Source: Asparagopsis taxiformis
Lineage: Eukaryota > Rhodophyta > Florideophyceae > Bonnemaisoniales > Bonnemaisoniaceae
DNA: 64,000 bases
Reading direction: 5' to 3'
NCBI GenBank assembly: GCA_030407315.1
Contig: JALQPE010002028.1
Span: forward strand, 124,001 to 188,000
Under the pieces are notes generated by a model. The model worked only from the letters and a program-made list of their open reading frames with translations. It had not been told where the DNA came from and searched no databases. Below, in pieces: positions 1 through 9,720 of the stretch (its first letter is position 1; each line of letters opens with the position of its first letter). The position numbers were made by a program, and so were the translations under genes.

Positions 1-464
1 AAAGTTCCGGTTCGCACTGGTTTTCTTGGCTGCTGATGTTTGTGGATTGGCAACGCGTGTCTGCATTTGGGATTGTTGCTGCGTTGTTGACGGCGCCCAT
101 GTTGCATTATCTGTATGAATTTATGGAGCAGTGGATTCCAGTTGCGACGCATTCTTTTCGTAATACTATGCTGCAGGTAGTTGTTGATCAGCTGGTGGCT
201 TGTCCTATCTGGTTATTGTTCTTCTTCCCTTTGGTGTCTGTTTTTGAGGGTGAATTCAATTTCGATAATATTGTCGCCCAGGTGCGCAGGGATTATTACC
301 CTTCTCTCAAGCTTTGTTGGATTGTTTTTCCTGTTGCGCAGTGGTGTAATTTCACTCTGCTGCCCAGCAATCTCCGAACCTTTGCAGTCAATGTTTTCGA
401 GCTTGGGTATACTGCTGGGTTGTCATACATAAAGCATGTTCCGCAGGAGAACATATCACCTTGA
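1..464 (+). CDS. Mpv17/PMP22-family membrane protein, 3' part
   Basis: The frame is open from the left edge (first codon at base 3) to a stop at 462-464, so the gene is cut by the window. The visible part is the C-terminal two thirds of an Mpv17/PMP22/Sym1 protein. It shows a D-W-Q-R segment followed by a helix with the A-P-x-L-H-Y motif (usually G-P-x-x-H-x-W-Y), then V-D-Q-L-V-A-C-P-I-W, and near the end W-I-V-F-P-V-A-Q-W-C-N-F with L-P-x-x-L-R. These are the family landmarks around the last three membrane helices. Family members sit in mitochondrial inner or peroxisomal membranes and form channel-like structures. The sequence does not tell which membrane this one uses. An ATG at 36 is internal to the conserved domain and is probably not the true start. 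Confidence 0.85.
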   Translation, partial: SSGSHWFSWLLMFVDWQRVSAFGIVAALLTAPMLHYLYEFMEQWIPVATHSFRNTMLQVVVDQLVACPIWLLFFFPLVSVFEGEFNFDNIVAQVRRDYYPSLKLCWIVFPVAQWCNFTLLPSNLRTFAVNVFELGYTAGLSYIKHVPQENISP

Positions 465-1352
465 TGCTGTAATCAAAATGCAAATGCCACCGTCTATAAT
501 CTACCTATGGTAAATGTTATAATCTTGCTATTCTACACTCAGTCCGCAATTTCATCCTCACATTTCTTCACCACATACCCCTCTTTACGAGCACTATGCG
601 CACAGATATTGCGATGCACATTCCTGATTTACAAATTTATCTTCTTCCCTTTCTGAAACAATCTTTCACAACAGCAGCATGGCTCATGTTTCCTTCCACA
701 ATGCCGCTGGCATCACGCTCGAACGACACATCCGAGGATCGTCAGAGCAAGTTATTACAGCTCCAGGGCAATTTTTTTGTTTGAATACGTTCACATCATG
801 TATGAACAACGATATCAACACCATACATACGTAGATAGTGTACAAATCGAGCGTCGATACTCGCAGGAGCCTCTGTAACGATTCCCTTCATCTTCAAACT
901 GTACGAGTCCAACTGTGTGTCGCTTGGTTCGATTGTCCAGGTGGAATAGCAGATAGCACCGCGGATGGACATTGGCGCTCCGGATGTACAGATTCCGCAT
1001 CCCATTCAGCGATGCGTTTCTGACACACACAGAGCAATCCATTGCGTATGCAAATTACGGAATGAAGCATGACATGACCTCGCGTGTTTCGGGAAACTAA
1101 AATAGAAAACATGAATCACAGCATGCACACGCTGTAACACGTGTCCATCGCGTAAATGGCCAAAAGTTTTCAATTCTAAAACTGGAAAAATCCAGAATTT
1201 TCGATTTGGAATATCAACTGGTGCGTAATGCGCGCCCCAAGCTGCTTTGCGCCCGAGTATGTTTATAACTTGCTCGCCTGGCTCGGAGCATTTGTCGCGG
1301 CGCGTCTCTGCGTGTACAACGACGTTGAGCGTCACCTCTCGCTCAATTCAAC
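465..1352. other. Intergenic, no gene seen
   Basis: This 890-bp stretch holds the 3' side of the Mpv17-like gene and the promoter side of RPB9. Short open frames on both strands have no recognisable domain. I see no tRNA-like B box and no long repeat. Confidence 0.5.
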
Positions 1353-1828
1353 ATGCCAGTTCAATTTTGTTCCGATTGCAGCAACATGCTTTATCCGAAG
1401 GAGAACGTCCGGCTGCGTAGACAAGAGGGGAAGAGACAGCTGATGTATGCGTGCCGAAACTGTCCGAGAGTTCAGCCTGTTGAAATTTCATCAACCGCCG
1501 TTCATCGGAACGTTATCGTCCACACTGCAGAGTAAGTTGGCAAATTGATTTTGTCTCGTTTAAACACGTCAGTTGATCTTTTGCAAACTAACGCCTACCC
1601 GAGCTTTGACTCACTTCTATGCATTGTAGAGAGAAAATGACCATTACTTATGATGTTGCCCTTGATCCTACATTGCCGCGCACATATAGCGCAAAATGTC
1701 CGCAGGCTGATTGTAGCGGAACCGAGGCAGTTTACTATCAAAGCCCTGTCGGGAAAAATGATGAAGCCCTTGTGCTCGTGTTTGTCTGCGTTGCGTGTCA
1801 GCAAACGTGGTTGTCTAGTGATGAATGA
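1353..1828 (+). CDS. RPB9: DNA-directed RNA polymerase II subunit RPB9, two exons
   Basis: Exon 1 is 1353-1531 and exon 2 is 1630-1828, separated by a 98-nt GTAAGT...TAG intron. The split codon (GA + A) restores frame and gives 125 residues, the usual length for RPB9. Exon 1 carries the N-terminal zinc ribbon (F-C-S-D-C-S-N-M-L-Y-P-K-E near residue 4, then Y-A-C-R-N-C). Exon 2 carries D-P-T-L-P-R-T and the second, TFIIS-like ribbon (C-P-Q-A-D-C, then F-V-C-V-A-C-Q-Q-T-W). RPB9 contributes to start-site choice, elongation and proofreading by Pol II. The D-P-T-L-P-R-T linker and the Y-P-K-E motif favour RPB9 over the Pol I (RPA12) and Pol III (RPC11) paralogues. The intron contains ACTAAC upstream of its acceptor. 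Confidence 0.93.
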
Positions 1829-1958
1829 TTATTGTATAACGAGGAGTTCAACGCTCTCGCCATGTATTAAAACGTGTATCATGTACTAAACCAACAAGCG
1901 ATTCCCATTTATTGATAGTAAAACGTCTACACAACAGATCAGAGCGATAGGACGCTGC

Positions 1959-3214
1959 TCAAATATCAATGACTCTCGACAATTTTTGTACACGGTTGAG
2001 AAGAAGATCCCCCTGCTTAATCGTCTTCTGATACAACGCATTCTTCGCATCTGGACGAGTGGTTTCAACAACGCCTCCAACCATATCGATTTTGCAGTTG
2101 AGTCTACCAGCTGCAATGAATCGAGAAAGTTCTCTATCCATAAACTCGGCTCCCACACCAAAATTTCTGCACATGGCATCCAGAGTAACCGACTGATAAC
2201 TTGCCAAAAATTGTGAGTAGGACACGACACGCAGTTCACGACCAATGTAGTTCTTATGAACGGAGAGGAATCGATCCTCTGCTATGAGGTCCAAAATATC
2301 CGGTAGCGTAGCTGTATACTTCCTGTAATCACAATCAATCAGTGCCGACAAGAATGCATTCAATTTCTTATTCTCCAAAACGACCGTGAGGATCTCAGGA
2401 GCACCAGCAACCTTATCTCGAAGTGTTGGCCGATCGACGGAAACCATCGAAGTTATAACTGTGTAGAAGACAAATTTCTTGTACTCAAAAAGCTCAGTAG
2501 CCGAAAATGTCTGAAGAGAATCCAAGAAAAGATTTGCAGCACCATTGATATCACGCTTCGCCACAAGATACGTAGCTTCGTATACCTTGAGTCGGTTCCG
2601 CCTCTCCCAATCGCCGCCCTTTTCCACCAGATCTTTCGCTCTCGTTATGTTGGAAGCGACAAACTTGTAATCCATGTCTGTCAAACCCAATCTAATCAGG
2701 GCGAGCACAATGTCAATTTTCTGCCCTACACCAATTGTTGCCTTGAAGGTGCGCTCATACGCTTCTTCGGCCTTTGTGCGGTCATATATCCGCCCAAAAA
2801 ACTCTGCGCGAGCCAGCAGCGCTTCACGTACTTCGGATTCGCCGGCATTTTCCTCGGCGTCTTTCACAGTGGAATCGAGCTGTTCAAGTTCTTTCGCGAT
2901 GGCAGTCTCCAGAGAGGCGACCAGGGCTGCGTCCTTTGGCCAATCCTGACGGAAGGAAAAGAGAGGAGTATAGGCGTTGGTCAGCGCATTTGGAATGGTA
3001 CGGAGTAGGATAGGGTTGAGAGATTTCAAGTGTGAAATATGGCGGAGAGATTGCGTACCAGTTCTGTAGAGATCAATTGATAATATGGAAGAGCGTTGCG
3101 CTCGATGAGATCTTGCTTCAATTTGGTTACGGCTTGCGCGTCGCCGTGCGTGGCTCTGAATCGGAGCTCTGCGAGTCTCAGATTTTCATCTTGCGGGACA
3201 AAGTCATCGACCAT
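1959..3214 (-). CDS. RPN7: 26S proteasome regulatory subunit RPN7 (PSMD6), two exons
   Basis: Reading right to left, exon 1 is 3214-3059 and exon 2 is 2945-1959. The 113-nt intron (GTACGC...CAG) joins E-L to D-W-P-K in phase 0. The product is 380 residues, close to the usual 389. Visible landmarks are N-L-R-L-A-E-L-R-F near the N-terminus, a TPR-like helical region with G-E-S-E-V-R and G-G-D-W-E-R-R-N-R-L-K-V-Y, and a C-terminal PCI domain with E-L-S-R-F-I-A-A-G-R-L and the terminal G-D-L-L-L-N-R-V-Q-K-L-S-R. RPN7 is a lid subunit of the 19S particle and scaffolds deubiquitination by RPN11. The first ATG in frame is at 3214; the frame is open 18 bases further upstream but without an ATG. Confidence 0.95.
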
Positions 3215-3640
3215 TGTAGTTTGATTCGACACAATGAAGTGGTTGAGAGAGTGACAGTTTGTGTAAACGGATGTGGGCCTGCGCTTCCTCCCGTGTGCCT
3301 TTTCCTACAACTCGGTCATCGTGTTGGAAGGGACGAGTGGAGCATTGTTGATGGACTGTTTTTTAGAAAAAAACGAGTACAGCACGTGTAACTGTAAGTT
3401 TTGCATTCTCCAGTTCTTTCATATTGAACGATGACTGATTTGTAAAATAATTTCAAGTTTTCGTGGATTATTATATTTTAACGTTTGTATGGCTAGGAGC
3501 AGCCGCCAGAAAGCTTTATCAACAATCTGTCCTCTGATAAACCAATCTCCATCATGTTCACTGCTAGTAGAATCAATCGTAGAGGAATATTGCGTTGACG
3601 CCTGCTTTCACAATGCTAAACTTCTACACACAAGCTAGAG
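3215..3640. other. Intergenic between RPN7 and the lumenal protein gene
   Basis: A 426-bp gap with the RPN7 promoter on one side and the 3' end of the next minus-strand gene on the other. It is AT-rich around 3425-3480. I see no gene in it. Confidence 0.5.
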
Positions 3641-4216
3641 TTAAATAGAAAGACCAGCAACAGCATCTGTGGGCAGTCTGGCAACCAAGAAGTATTTCTC
3701 AATCGCAAGTACAGCGCGATTATAATGCAGCACGGCATCGTCCTGATCTGCAGCTGCCTTAACCTTACCCAGTTCCGAATACATGCCGTCAACACACGCG
3801 AGAAGATTTTTCGATTGTTGACCAAGATAATTGTCAGAAAACGACGTAGCGTATATAGATAACGCGCGTCGAAATCCGATATCAAACAACTTGGTCTCGG
3901 TTATTTCACCGATCGTGGACGCATCTTTGGCGACAACTTTTTGCTTGACGGATTTCAACATCTCCAGACCGGCCAGTATGCGCGGATAATATCTGTCCAG
4001 TGAGCGACGAGCTGCTGCATATGTGTGGTCTGCCAGGGAAACCTCTGGCAATACGAGTGCTGCACTTACGGAGAGCAGTGTTGCAATTGCCGTTCGACGC
4101 GTCATGCCCGTTGGTTTCATGTCATTTGTTAATGCACATGTTGTATTTCTGGACTGCGGAAGCGTCGGGCGGATCTCAAGTCTCGTTCCGAAAAACGATG
4201 CGGGGACAAACGCCAT
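3641..4216 (-). CDS. Probable thylakoid-lumen helical protein with twin-arginine signal (PsbQ-like?)
   Basis: This encodes 191 residues. The N-terminal ~60 residues look like a bipartite plastid/thylakoid leader: a Ser/Thr/Arg-containing first part, then T-R-R-T-A followed by a hydrophobic stretch (I-A-T-L-L-S-V-S-A-A-L-V-L) and a likely cleavage site after S-L-A-D. That pattern is typical of Tat-routed lumen proteins. The mature ~125 residues are predicted to be mainly alpha-helical, with Y-Y-P-R-I-L-A-G near their start and no cysteine pattern or catalytic motif. Size, helical character and Tat signal recall photosystem II extrinsic four-helix proteins (PsbQ, PsbQ', Psb31). I cannot align it confidently to any of them, so lumen targeting is much better supported than the specific identity. 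Confidence 0.6.
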   Translation of the reverse strand: MAFVPASFFGTRLEIRPTLPQSRNTTCALTNDMKPTGMTRRTAIATLLSVSAALVLPEVSLADHTYAAARRSLDRYYPRILAGLEMLKSVKQKVVAKDASTIGEITETKLFDIGFRRALSIYATSFSDNYLGQQSKNLLACVDGMYSELGKVKAAADQDDAVLHYNRAVLAIEKYFLVARLPTDAVAGLSI

Positions 4217-4513
4217 TTGATAGCAATGCTAGGACGCGATTTTGAATTGAATTTGTCTGGCGGGTGCGAACAAGACAGATGCGCGCACACCATCAATGCA
4301 TCCAATGGTCTATCGCATGTGACGCCATTGCTCGTCCACAAATAAAATATTTAAAGAATGCTGGCTTTTGGGTGGACCAAAATCTTACCGAGATTCACGC
4401 GAGGTGACGGTAATAACGGGCTCAGAGCGACTCCGCTCGTCGCTTCACGCACCAATTCTATTTCTCCAAACAACTGCAGCTACCAAAACAACCAAGGCTG
4501 TCGACCTTGTGCA

Positions 4514-6040
4514 CTACCAGAACACGGGCCGGCGCTTGTGAAAGTTCTCCGTTTGCATTTCCTTCAAACGCGAAATGGCTCTTTGAAAAGCAAACGCTTC
4601 ATCCTCGCCAGAGTACAGCGTGGACATGGACAGTTTTCGATTGCTAGCTCCAACGCCTTCTTTAGCAATTTCCGACTCAAACTGCAATCCCTCCGCCAAT
4701 GAAGCATCCGGCATGCTAACATCGACCTTACTGAACATGTCATCCAACGTGTCCGCCTCCATTCTCATCGCGATGCGCACCTTTTCCTCGTAGCAAATAT
4801 CGATGAGCGTGATGAACCTGCGCGCCAGATTGCGCGTGTTGGAGGTGAAAATCGGCACGAGATCGGAAATGAATATGAAGCGACAGTTCTCGGCAAGTGC
4901 CCGAAAATCACTGGCGCCAACCGGAGAGTCGAATAGCTCTGTCGTGCTCAGTTGTATGGCTTGCGCACGCGGTGCTGCACGCTCGACGAAAAACTCGCGT
5001 CCGTATGCAACGGGCATCACCTGTGTAACCACATCGTCCCAGTCACATTTCGTCTGTTGTCGCCACAACGCATGCAGATCTTCAACGGACGCATCCTTTG
5101 GCAGATACAATGTCGTAGTGGACTTGTCCGCTTCAGATAGTACTTGTCGATAGTCACGACCCGGTGCAAGATTCATCATGTCGCAACGCTCATGGATCAT
5201 GTCTAGGAAAGGGCGGAAATCGTTATCCTGCAACTGGCTTCTATTCAAATCTGCTGGCGCTCGATTGGCGGTAAAACAAACTATTGTTCCGGACTGCATG
5301 AGGCGCGTGAGAATGCCGTGCATGAGACGTGCATCGCCGACGTCCGCTACCTGAAATTCGTCGAAACATAGCAGTCCAGCGCCAGTAGTGGAATTGTTTG
5401 AACGGCCAAGTTTGAGACCTACGACAGCATCAAGCGGATGGTGAAATTGCAACTCGGCTCGTTCAGAATCTGACATGAGGTCGTATTTATGCATGAGCTC
5501 GTAGGTGGATATCATGAAAGTGTGATAATGAACTCTAATCGCGGATTTAACCTGCGCTTCTGCACAGGTAAATACCATGTCCATGAGGAGTGACTTTCCG
5601 CTACCGACCTCGCCGAACATGTAGGCACCGCGCGGTGGGGTCGGTGCAACGGGTCGTTCTGGAAGCCCATAGTAGCGCGGAGGGCGGAGAGCGGGCGGCG
5701 TATCGGGGATGAGACCAGATGCTGTACGGAACGAGGTCCATGCACGGCCCAATGTGCCGGAGGATCGACGGTTTTCACGCGACACAGCGCGCTTGTGCGA
5801 GGACTCCCAAATGGCGAGCGAGGCAGCATGCGAGTCCATCGAGGCTTCGTACGGAGGGAGATTGCACACGAGTTTGTCGAGCGGCGGCAATGCCTGCTGT
5901 TGAATTGGGTCGGGGAGAAGATGCCCTCTTTGCACGGCGGCTGCATAGAGCGCAGAGGGACGTCTTGCTAGCGACATGAGATGGTTGGTGAGTGTCGGTG
6001 CTTGCATGGTGTTGTTGATGTGACGGAAGGATGACGACAT
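4514..6040 (-). CDS. AFG1: AFG1/LACE1-family mitochondrial ATPase
   Basis: This encodes 508 residues from the ATG at 6040. The P-loop is G-E-V-G-S-G-K-S near residue 143, preceded by P-P-R-G-A-Y-M-F. Walker B is L-L-C-F-D-E-F near residue 223, followed by Q-V-A-D-V-G-D-A-R. The motif F-T-A-N-R-A-P-A-D-L is the sensor region typical of this family (bacterial ZapE, yeast Afg1, human AFG1L). The C-terminal motif R-F-I-T-L-I-D-I-C-Y-E-E-K-V-R is also characteristic. AFG1 proteins act in mitochondria in turnover of membrane and respiratory-chain proteins. The N-terminus (S-S-S-F-R-H, A-R-R-P) is compatible with a mitochondrial leader. The start lies only 35 bp beyond the stop of the ZSWIM7-like gene on the same strand. 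Confidence 0.92.
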   Translation of the reverse strand: MSSSFRHINNTMQAPTLTNHLMSLARRPSALYAAAVQRGHLLPDPIQQQALPPLDKLVCNLPPYEASMDSHAASLAIWESSHKRAVSRENRRSSGTLGRAWTSFRTASGLIPDTPPALRPPRYYGLPERPVAPTPPRGAYMFGEVGSGKSLLMDMVFTCAEAQVKSAIRVHYHTFMISTYELMHKYDLMSDSERAELQFHHPLDAVVGLKLGRSNNSTTGAGLLCFDEFQVADVGDARLMHGILTRLMQSGTIVCFTANRAPADLNRSQLQDNDFRPFLDMIHERCDMMNLAPGRDYRQVLSEADKSTTTLYLPKDASVEDLHALWRQQTKCDWDDVVTQVMPVAYGREFFVERAAPRAQAIQLSTTELFDSPVGASDFRALAENCRFIFISDLVPIFTSNTRNLARRFITLIDICYEEKVRIAMRMEADTLDDMFSKVDVSMPDASLAEGLQFESEIAKEGVGASNRKLSMSTLYSGEDEAFAFQRAISRLKEMQTENFHKRRPVFW

Positions 6041-6075
6041 GAGACGGGGAGCAGAAAAGATTTTTTTAAATGCGA

Positions 6076-6678
6076 TCAAGTGAGTGAAATAATTTCAATA
6101 AACGTCTCCTCCGTCACCAAGCTAACAGGAGCGAGATTGCCAATCGCAACCACCGCCGCTACAAATACATGTTTACAAACCATCTGGTCCCTAAACAGCG
6201 CACATGTGCAATCCACATATCTCTCATCCGATCGTCCAAACACCACCCAACCGTGCATGTCCTTCTTATCCTCTGTTTTCTCCCATGCCACCGAAACGCC
6301 TCCGAGCAGCACACACACACGCCGATCGGCGTCGTTCACACAAATGGCGACGTGGCCGTCCTCGCAGGCAAACATCTCAACCAATGCGCCCAAACTACGC
6401 GGCCATTCCAATCGAACGCCGGCACTATCGACGACATCGGCTATCTGCACGCGCGCCACCGCCGCCTCCAGATAGGCGCATGCGGCGTGCGTCGATGCAG
6501 CGTCAACACCCTGCATGAGCGACAGCGTTTTGGCAGGCATGAGACGCTCGAGCTGTCGACGCGTCTGTGCGACCGGCGTCAAATCGCATGCAGACGTCGC
6601 GCATAGTGGTGTGCGATCCGGCGCACGCGCATACAGGTGGTCGAGAAATGCGGTGTGGATGTCGGACACAATGCTCAT
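6076..6678 (-). CDS. SWIM zinc-finger protein, ZSWIM7/SWS1-like
   Basis: This encodes 200 residues from the ATG at 6678. The only clear motif is a SWIM finger near the C-terminus: V-D-C-T-C-A-L-F, a short loop, then V-C-K-H-V-F-V-A (C-x-C...C-x-H). Size, single C-terminal SWIM finger and the helical region before it match the SWS1/ZSWIM7 family. SWS1 partners with SWSAP1 or Shu-complex RAD51 paralogues in homologous recombination. The rest of the protein is too divergent for me to confirm orthology. The stop is at 6076-6078, 35 bp before the AFG1 start on the same strand. Its 5' end is 248 bp from the divergent sirtuin gene, suggesting a shared promoter. Confidence 0.7.
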   Translation of the reverse strand: MSIVSDIHTAFLDHLYARAPDRTPLCATSACDLTPVAQTRRQLERLMPAKTLSLMQGVDAASTHAACAYLEAAVARVQIADVVDSAGVRLEWPRSLGALVEMFACEDGHVAICVNDADRRVCVLLGGVSVAWEKTEDKKDMHGWVVFGRSDERYVDCTCALFRDQMVCKHVFVAAVVAIGNLAPVSLVTEETFIEIISLT

Positions 6679-6926
6679 GATGTATCGGCTGGATGAATTG
6701 CCATGCACGACGGTGTGTCGATGTACCAGCCATCATGTAGACACAGCCGCTCCACATGCATTGTACTGTATCCGCTGTTGGCCAATTGCATAAGCCTACA
6801 TTTGCGTCTAAACGATCTCTTGACCCTTTGTTAATCACTCCAGTCGCTGACACGTGGGCCCCATTTAACGTCAACGAGCTCTCATGCATCTTCCGCGTTT
6901 CTTTCAAACATTCCCAGCTCATCACC

Positions 6927-7901
6927 ATGCCGCCCCCTCTTAAACCGCAACTCCCCGCTGGTGCAACCAAAGTAACAGACTCGGCTCTTCGCGCACTCGC
7001 CGCCCGTCTCTCCGCTGCAACCTCCATAACAGTTTTGTCCGGCGCAGGCATCTCCACCGAGTCTGGTCTCTCCGATTATAGATCCCCCGGCAAATCAAAG
7101 CCGCCTCGCCCACCCATAAATCACCACGACTACATAGTATCCCATGCAACTCGCAAACGCTACTGGGCTCGCTCCTTTGTCGGCTTCCCCGTCCTGTCCA
7201 ACGCCCGTCCCGGCCTCGCCCATCACGCTCTCGCCGCCCTGCACGACCGACACGGACACTTGTTTAAACACCATATCACCCAAAATGTTGACGGGCTACT
7301 GCAGGCCGCTCGTATGCCGTTCCATCAACTGCTAGAACTGCACGGCACAATCCACGCACTGCAGTGTCGCGCATGCGCCCATCGCGAGGACCGCACGTCC
7401 TTCCAGAACCGTCTCACCGCGCTCAACCGCTCGTGGGCCCTCGACCTCGGCCGCTATCAATATCGCCCGGACGGCGACGCTGAGCTGGACGAAAACCTCG
7501 TCTCCAGATTCAAAGTTCCCCACTGTCGCGTCTGTGGTCAAGATGCGCTCATGCCCTCCGTGATATTTCACGGCGGTACCGTGCCGCTTGACGTCACGCG
7601 TGAAGCCACCCGACTTGTGGAAGTGTCAAATGCGCTGCTGGTGGTCGGCAGTTCCGTTACTCCGTACAGTGCGTATAGATTGGTCAAACTCGCCAAGCAG
7701 CGTGGCGCATTCGTCGCTTGTATCAACTTTGGACCGACAAGAGCCGATCAAATTATTGATATCAAACTTGAAGGGCTCATTGGTGATGCCGTTTCACGAC
7801 TGGCAGATTTATTGCTCCAGGGCGGCTTCAGAGTACCAGATGGTGTTATCAACTACGCTCACGTGGAAAACGATCCGCTGGATAGACGTTTGCAACTTTG
7901 A
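6927..7901 (+). CDS. SIRT4: Class II sirtuin, SIRT4-type NAD-dependent deacylase
   Basis: This encodes 324 residues. The NAD-binding signature S-G-A-G-I-S-T-E-S-G is near residues 38-47, followed by D-Y-R-S. T-Q-N-V-D-G-L and the catalytic histidine in L-E-L-H-G-T-I-H follow near residue 138. A four-cysteine zinc site is split between C-R-A-C near 147 and C-R-V-C near 202. After it come P-S-V-I-F-H-G-G and V-V-G-S-S-V-T-P-Y-S. The longer spacing between cysteine pairs and the F-H-G-G motif are class II features. SIRT4 proteins are usually mitochondrial lipoamidases, deacylases or ADP-ribosyltransferases. The start at 6927 has an ACC just before the ATG; the frame is open further upstream but without conservation I can see. 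Confidence 0.9.
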   Translation: MPPPLKPQLPAGATKVTDSALRALAARLSAATSITVLSGAGISTESGLSDYRSPGKSKPPRPPINHHDYIVSHATRKRYWARSFVGFPVLSNARPGLAHHALAALHDRHGHLFKHHITQNVDGLLQAARMPFHQLLELHGTIHALQCRACAHREDRTSFQNRLTALNRSWALDLGRYQYRPDGDAELDENLVSRFKVPHCRVCGQDALMPSVIFHGGTVPLDVTREATRLVEVSNALLVVGSSVTPYSAYRLVKLAKQRGAFVACINFGPTRADQIIDIKLEGLIGDAVSRLADLLLQGGFRVPDGVINYAHVENDPLDRRLQL

Positions 7902-8178
7902 CGTGCTTTGAATTTCACACCAGCTCACCGCACTTGTCGACTTCATCTTCCAGATATTATCCGCTTTTATGTGCATATAGATATCTCAGGCAATGGAACC
8001 ATAATGATACACGCATATTATAGACTAGTTGCTTCGTCGCTGCTCAACACTGTAACTGCAAACGGTGCTCAATTTATTAATGATGAGTGTCGTTGCTCGG
8101 AGGAAACCGATGTGCTCGCAGTGGATGGAAAACCAGTGGGGAAGCCCAAGTATCGTATCTTACAATGCATCCGCTGCC

Positions 8179-9402
8179 TCAGAAATCCATACCTGACGAT
8201 TTTGGTCCCGTCCCACAGATAGTCCCTTCAGCGTTAGACTCGGAATGCTTACTTCCAGCACCCCGCTCCTCGTCTTCTCCTTCGAGGTCCGGCGCAGCAG
8301 TTGCACGTTCCATCACATATTTCCGTCTACCCCTCTTAAACACCCATACATCGCCCTTTCCACGCAAACATCTACCAAAGCCACATCGAAATGTCTTTTC
8401 CACTATTACTACCCCCAACCATTCCTTCCCCAAGCCGGCAATGCCGGCGCCACGCCCTCCAAAACTGTCGATCTTCAACACAGCATCCGCCGATGCTCTC
8501 AATGCCATGAACGGGACTTGACGCGGACATGTAACAATTGCTACAGCACCGTACGTCCTCGTCAGCGCTCGTAGCTGGCATAGGAAGCGAATCAAGTGCT
8601 GTACATTGTGCATTCCATTATCTGCTTGCATGTCTGACAGGCCAAAAATGACAACTCGGGTAAGAAGACGACGTTTAGCCGCCCTCTTCATGTGCTCTTC
8701 GAGTTGCTGTAGCACTTGATCGAGTGAAGCGGACACGCCACGTCCAAGAGAGGATATTGCGGCATTGGTGGGAAGTTTGAGTGGCTGAGATAGATCGAAT
8801 TCCGATATGTAAGCACGGGAACGATCGGTGGATACAATAGGTGTCACTTCACGTTTTTGATAACGCCAAGCAATTTGCATATCTGGAGACTGGTGTGAAG
8901 CATGGGTTTGCGCAACAGCGGCGTCTACGCATGCTGGAAGGTTATTGAAGAGCGAAGCGGCCGGTGTCAGGAAGGAGGCTACAGCGATGGTGTGGGAATG
9001 TATGAGACCTTGAGCAATGATATAGGAACAAAGAGCACGATGGTAGGTAGATGGTTCATCCTCGGCGATTAGGGTTAGGGTTGCGAGAGGAAGACCACCA
9101 CCCAAAGCATTGTCCAATGTGCGCAGTCCAGTCGATGTGATGGGAGCTGACGAGGATGTGGAGAGTCGGGTGCCAGGCGGTAGAGCAAGTTGTTTCTCAA
9201 GGGAGGGGATAGCGGGTGAGCGCGGAGCGCGTTTCCGAAAGCTCATCCCGACGGGCGTCTGCGTTGGCAGTGCAGAACCAAGATCGGCTGAACAGCAGTG
9301 TGTTTGCGACGCAGTTGGTGGTGAGAAGTTGCTGACATCTGTTTGCCGTCGTGCAGTTAACGTGCAGTCGGTGTCTGTTGATGCCCCGTGGGAGGAAGAC
9401 AT
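8179..9402 (-). CDS. ELP4: Elongator complex protein 4
   Basis: This encodes 407 residues from the ATG at 9402. After a low-complexity Ser/Thr-rich N-terminus comes the RecA-like PAXNEB domain: T-S-T-G-L-R-T-L-D-N-A-L-G-G-G-L-P near residue 90, then a degenerate P-loop position (E-D-E-P-S-T-Y), as expected for ELP4, which has no Walker A motif. Later motifs include V-V-I-F-G-L-S-D-M and the strand with A-I-V-T-C-P. ELP4 forms the hexameric ELP4-5-6 ring of Elongator, which modifies wobble uridines in tRNA. The C-terminus (E-G-E-D-E-E-R-G-A) is acidic and looks disordered. Confidence 0.88.
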   Translation of the reverse strand: MSSSHGASTDTDCTLTARRQTDVSNFSPPTASQTHCCSADLGSALPTQTPVGMSFRKRAPRSPAIPSLEKQLALPPGTRLSTSSSAPITSTGLRTLDNALGGGLPLATLTLIAEDEPSTYHRALCSYIIAQGLIHSHTIAVASFLTPAASLFNNLPACVDAAVAQTHASHQSPDMQIAWRYQKREVTPIVSTDRSRAYISEFDLSQPLKLPTNAAISSLGRGVSASLDQVLQQLEEHMKRAAKRRLLTRVVIFGLSDMQADNGMHNVQHLIRFLCQLRALTRTYGAVAIVTCPRQVPFMALRASADAVLKIDSFGGRGAGIAGLGKEWLGVVIVEKTFRCGFGRCLRGKGDVWVFKRGRRKYVMERATAAPDLEGEDEERGAGSKHSESNAEGTICGTGPKSSGMDF

Positions 9403-9699
9403 GTCCAATGGTGTCGATGCACTTGGCGAACGAATAGGTTTCACGGCGCATAGGGGGCGAATTTGACGCAGCGCACCGTGTAGTATGGCACCAATGAGAA
9501 AGGAGCAGCATTATATGTGTATCATTTAGGCATGCAGATGTTTTTAGTGGCGATGATTTAATTGGCACGGGTGCACAAAGTGTGGCGGGAGGAATTATGT
9601 TTATTGCATATATTTCTTTGACGTGGACCGAGGTGTTATGCGTTTGTTCTGTTGGCCATGATTGGAAAATATCTGCTCAACTGTAAAGTTCTGCCGTGA

Positions 9700-9720
9700 G
9701 ATAGATAGATAGATAGGTAG
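9700..9720. repeat. (GATA)n microsatellite
   Basis: About four GATA units plus one variant (GGTA), in the 5' flank of ELP4. Confidence 0.85.
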
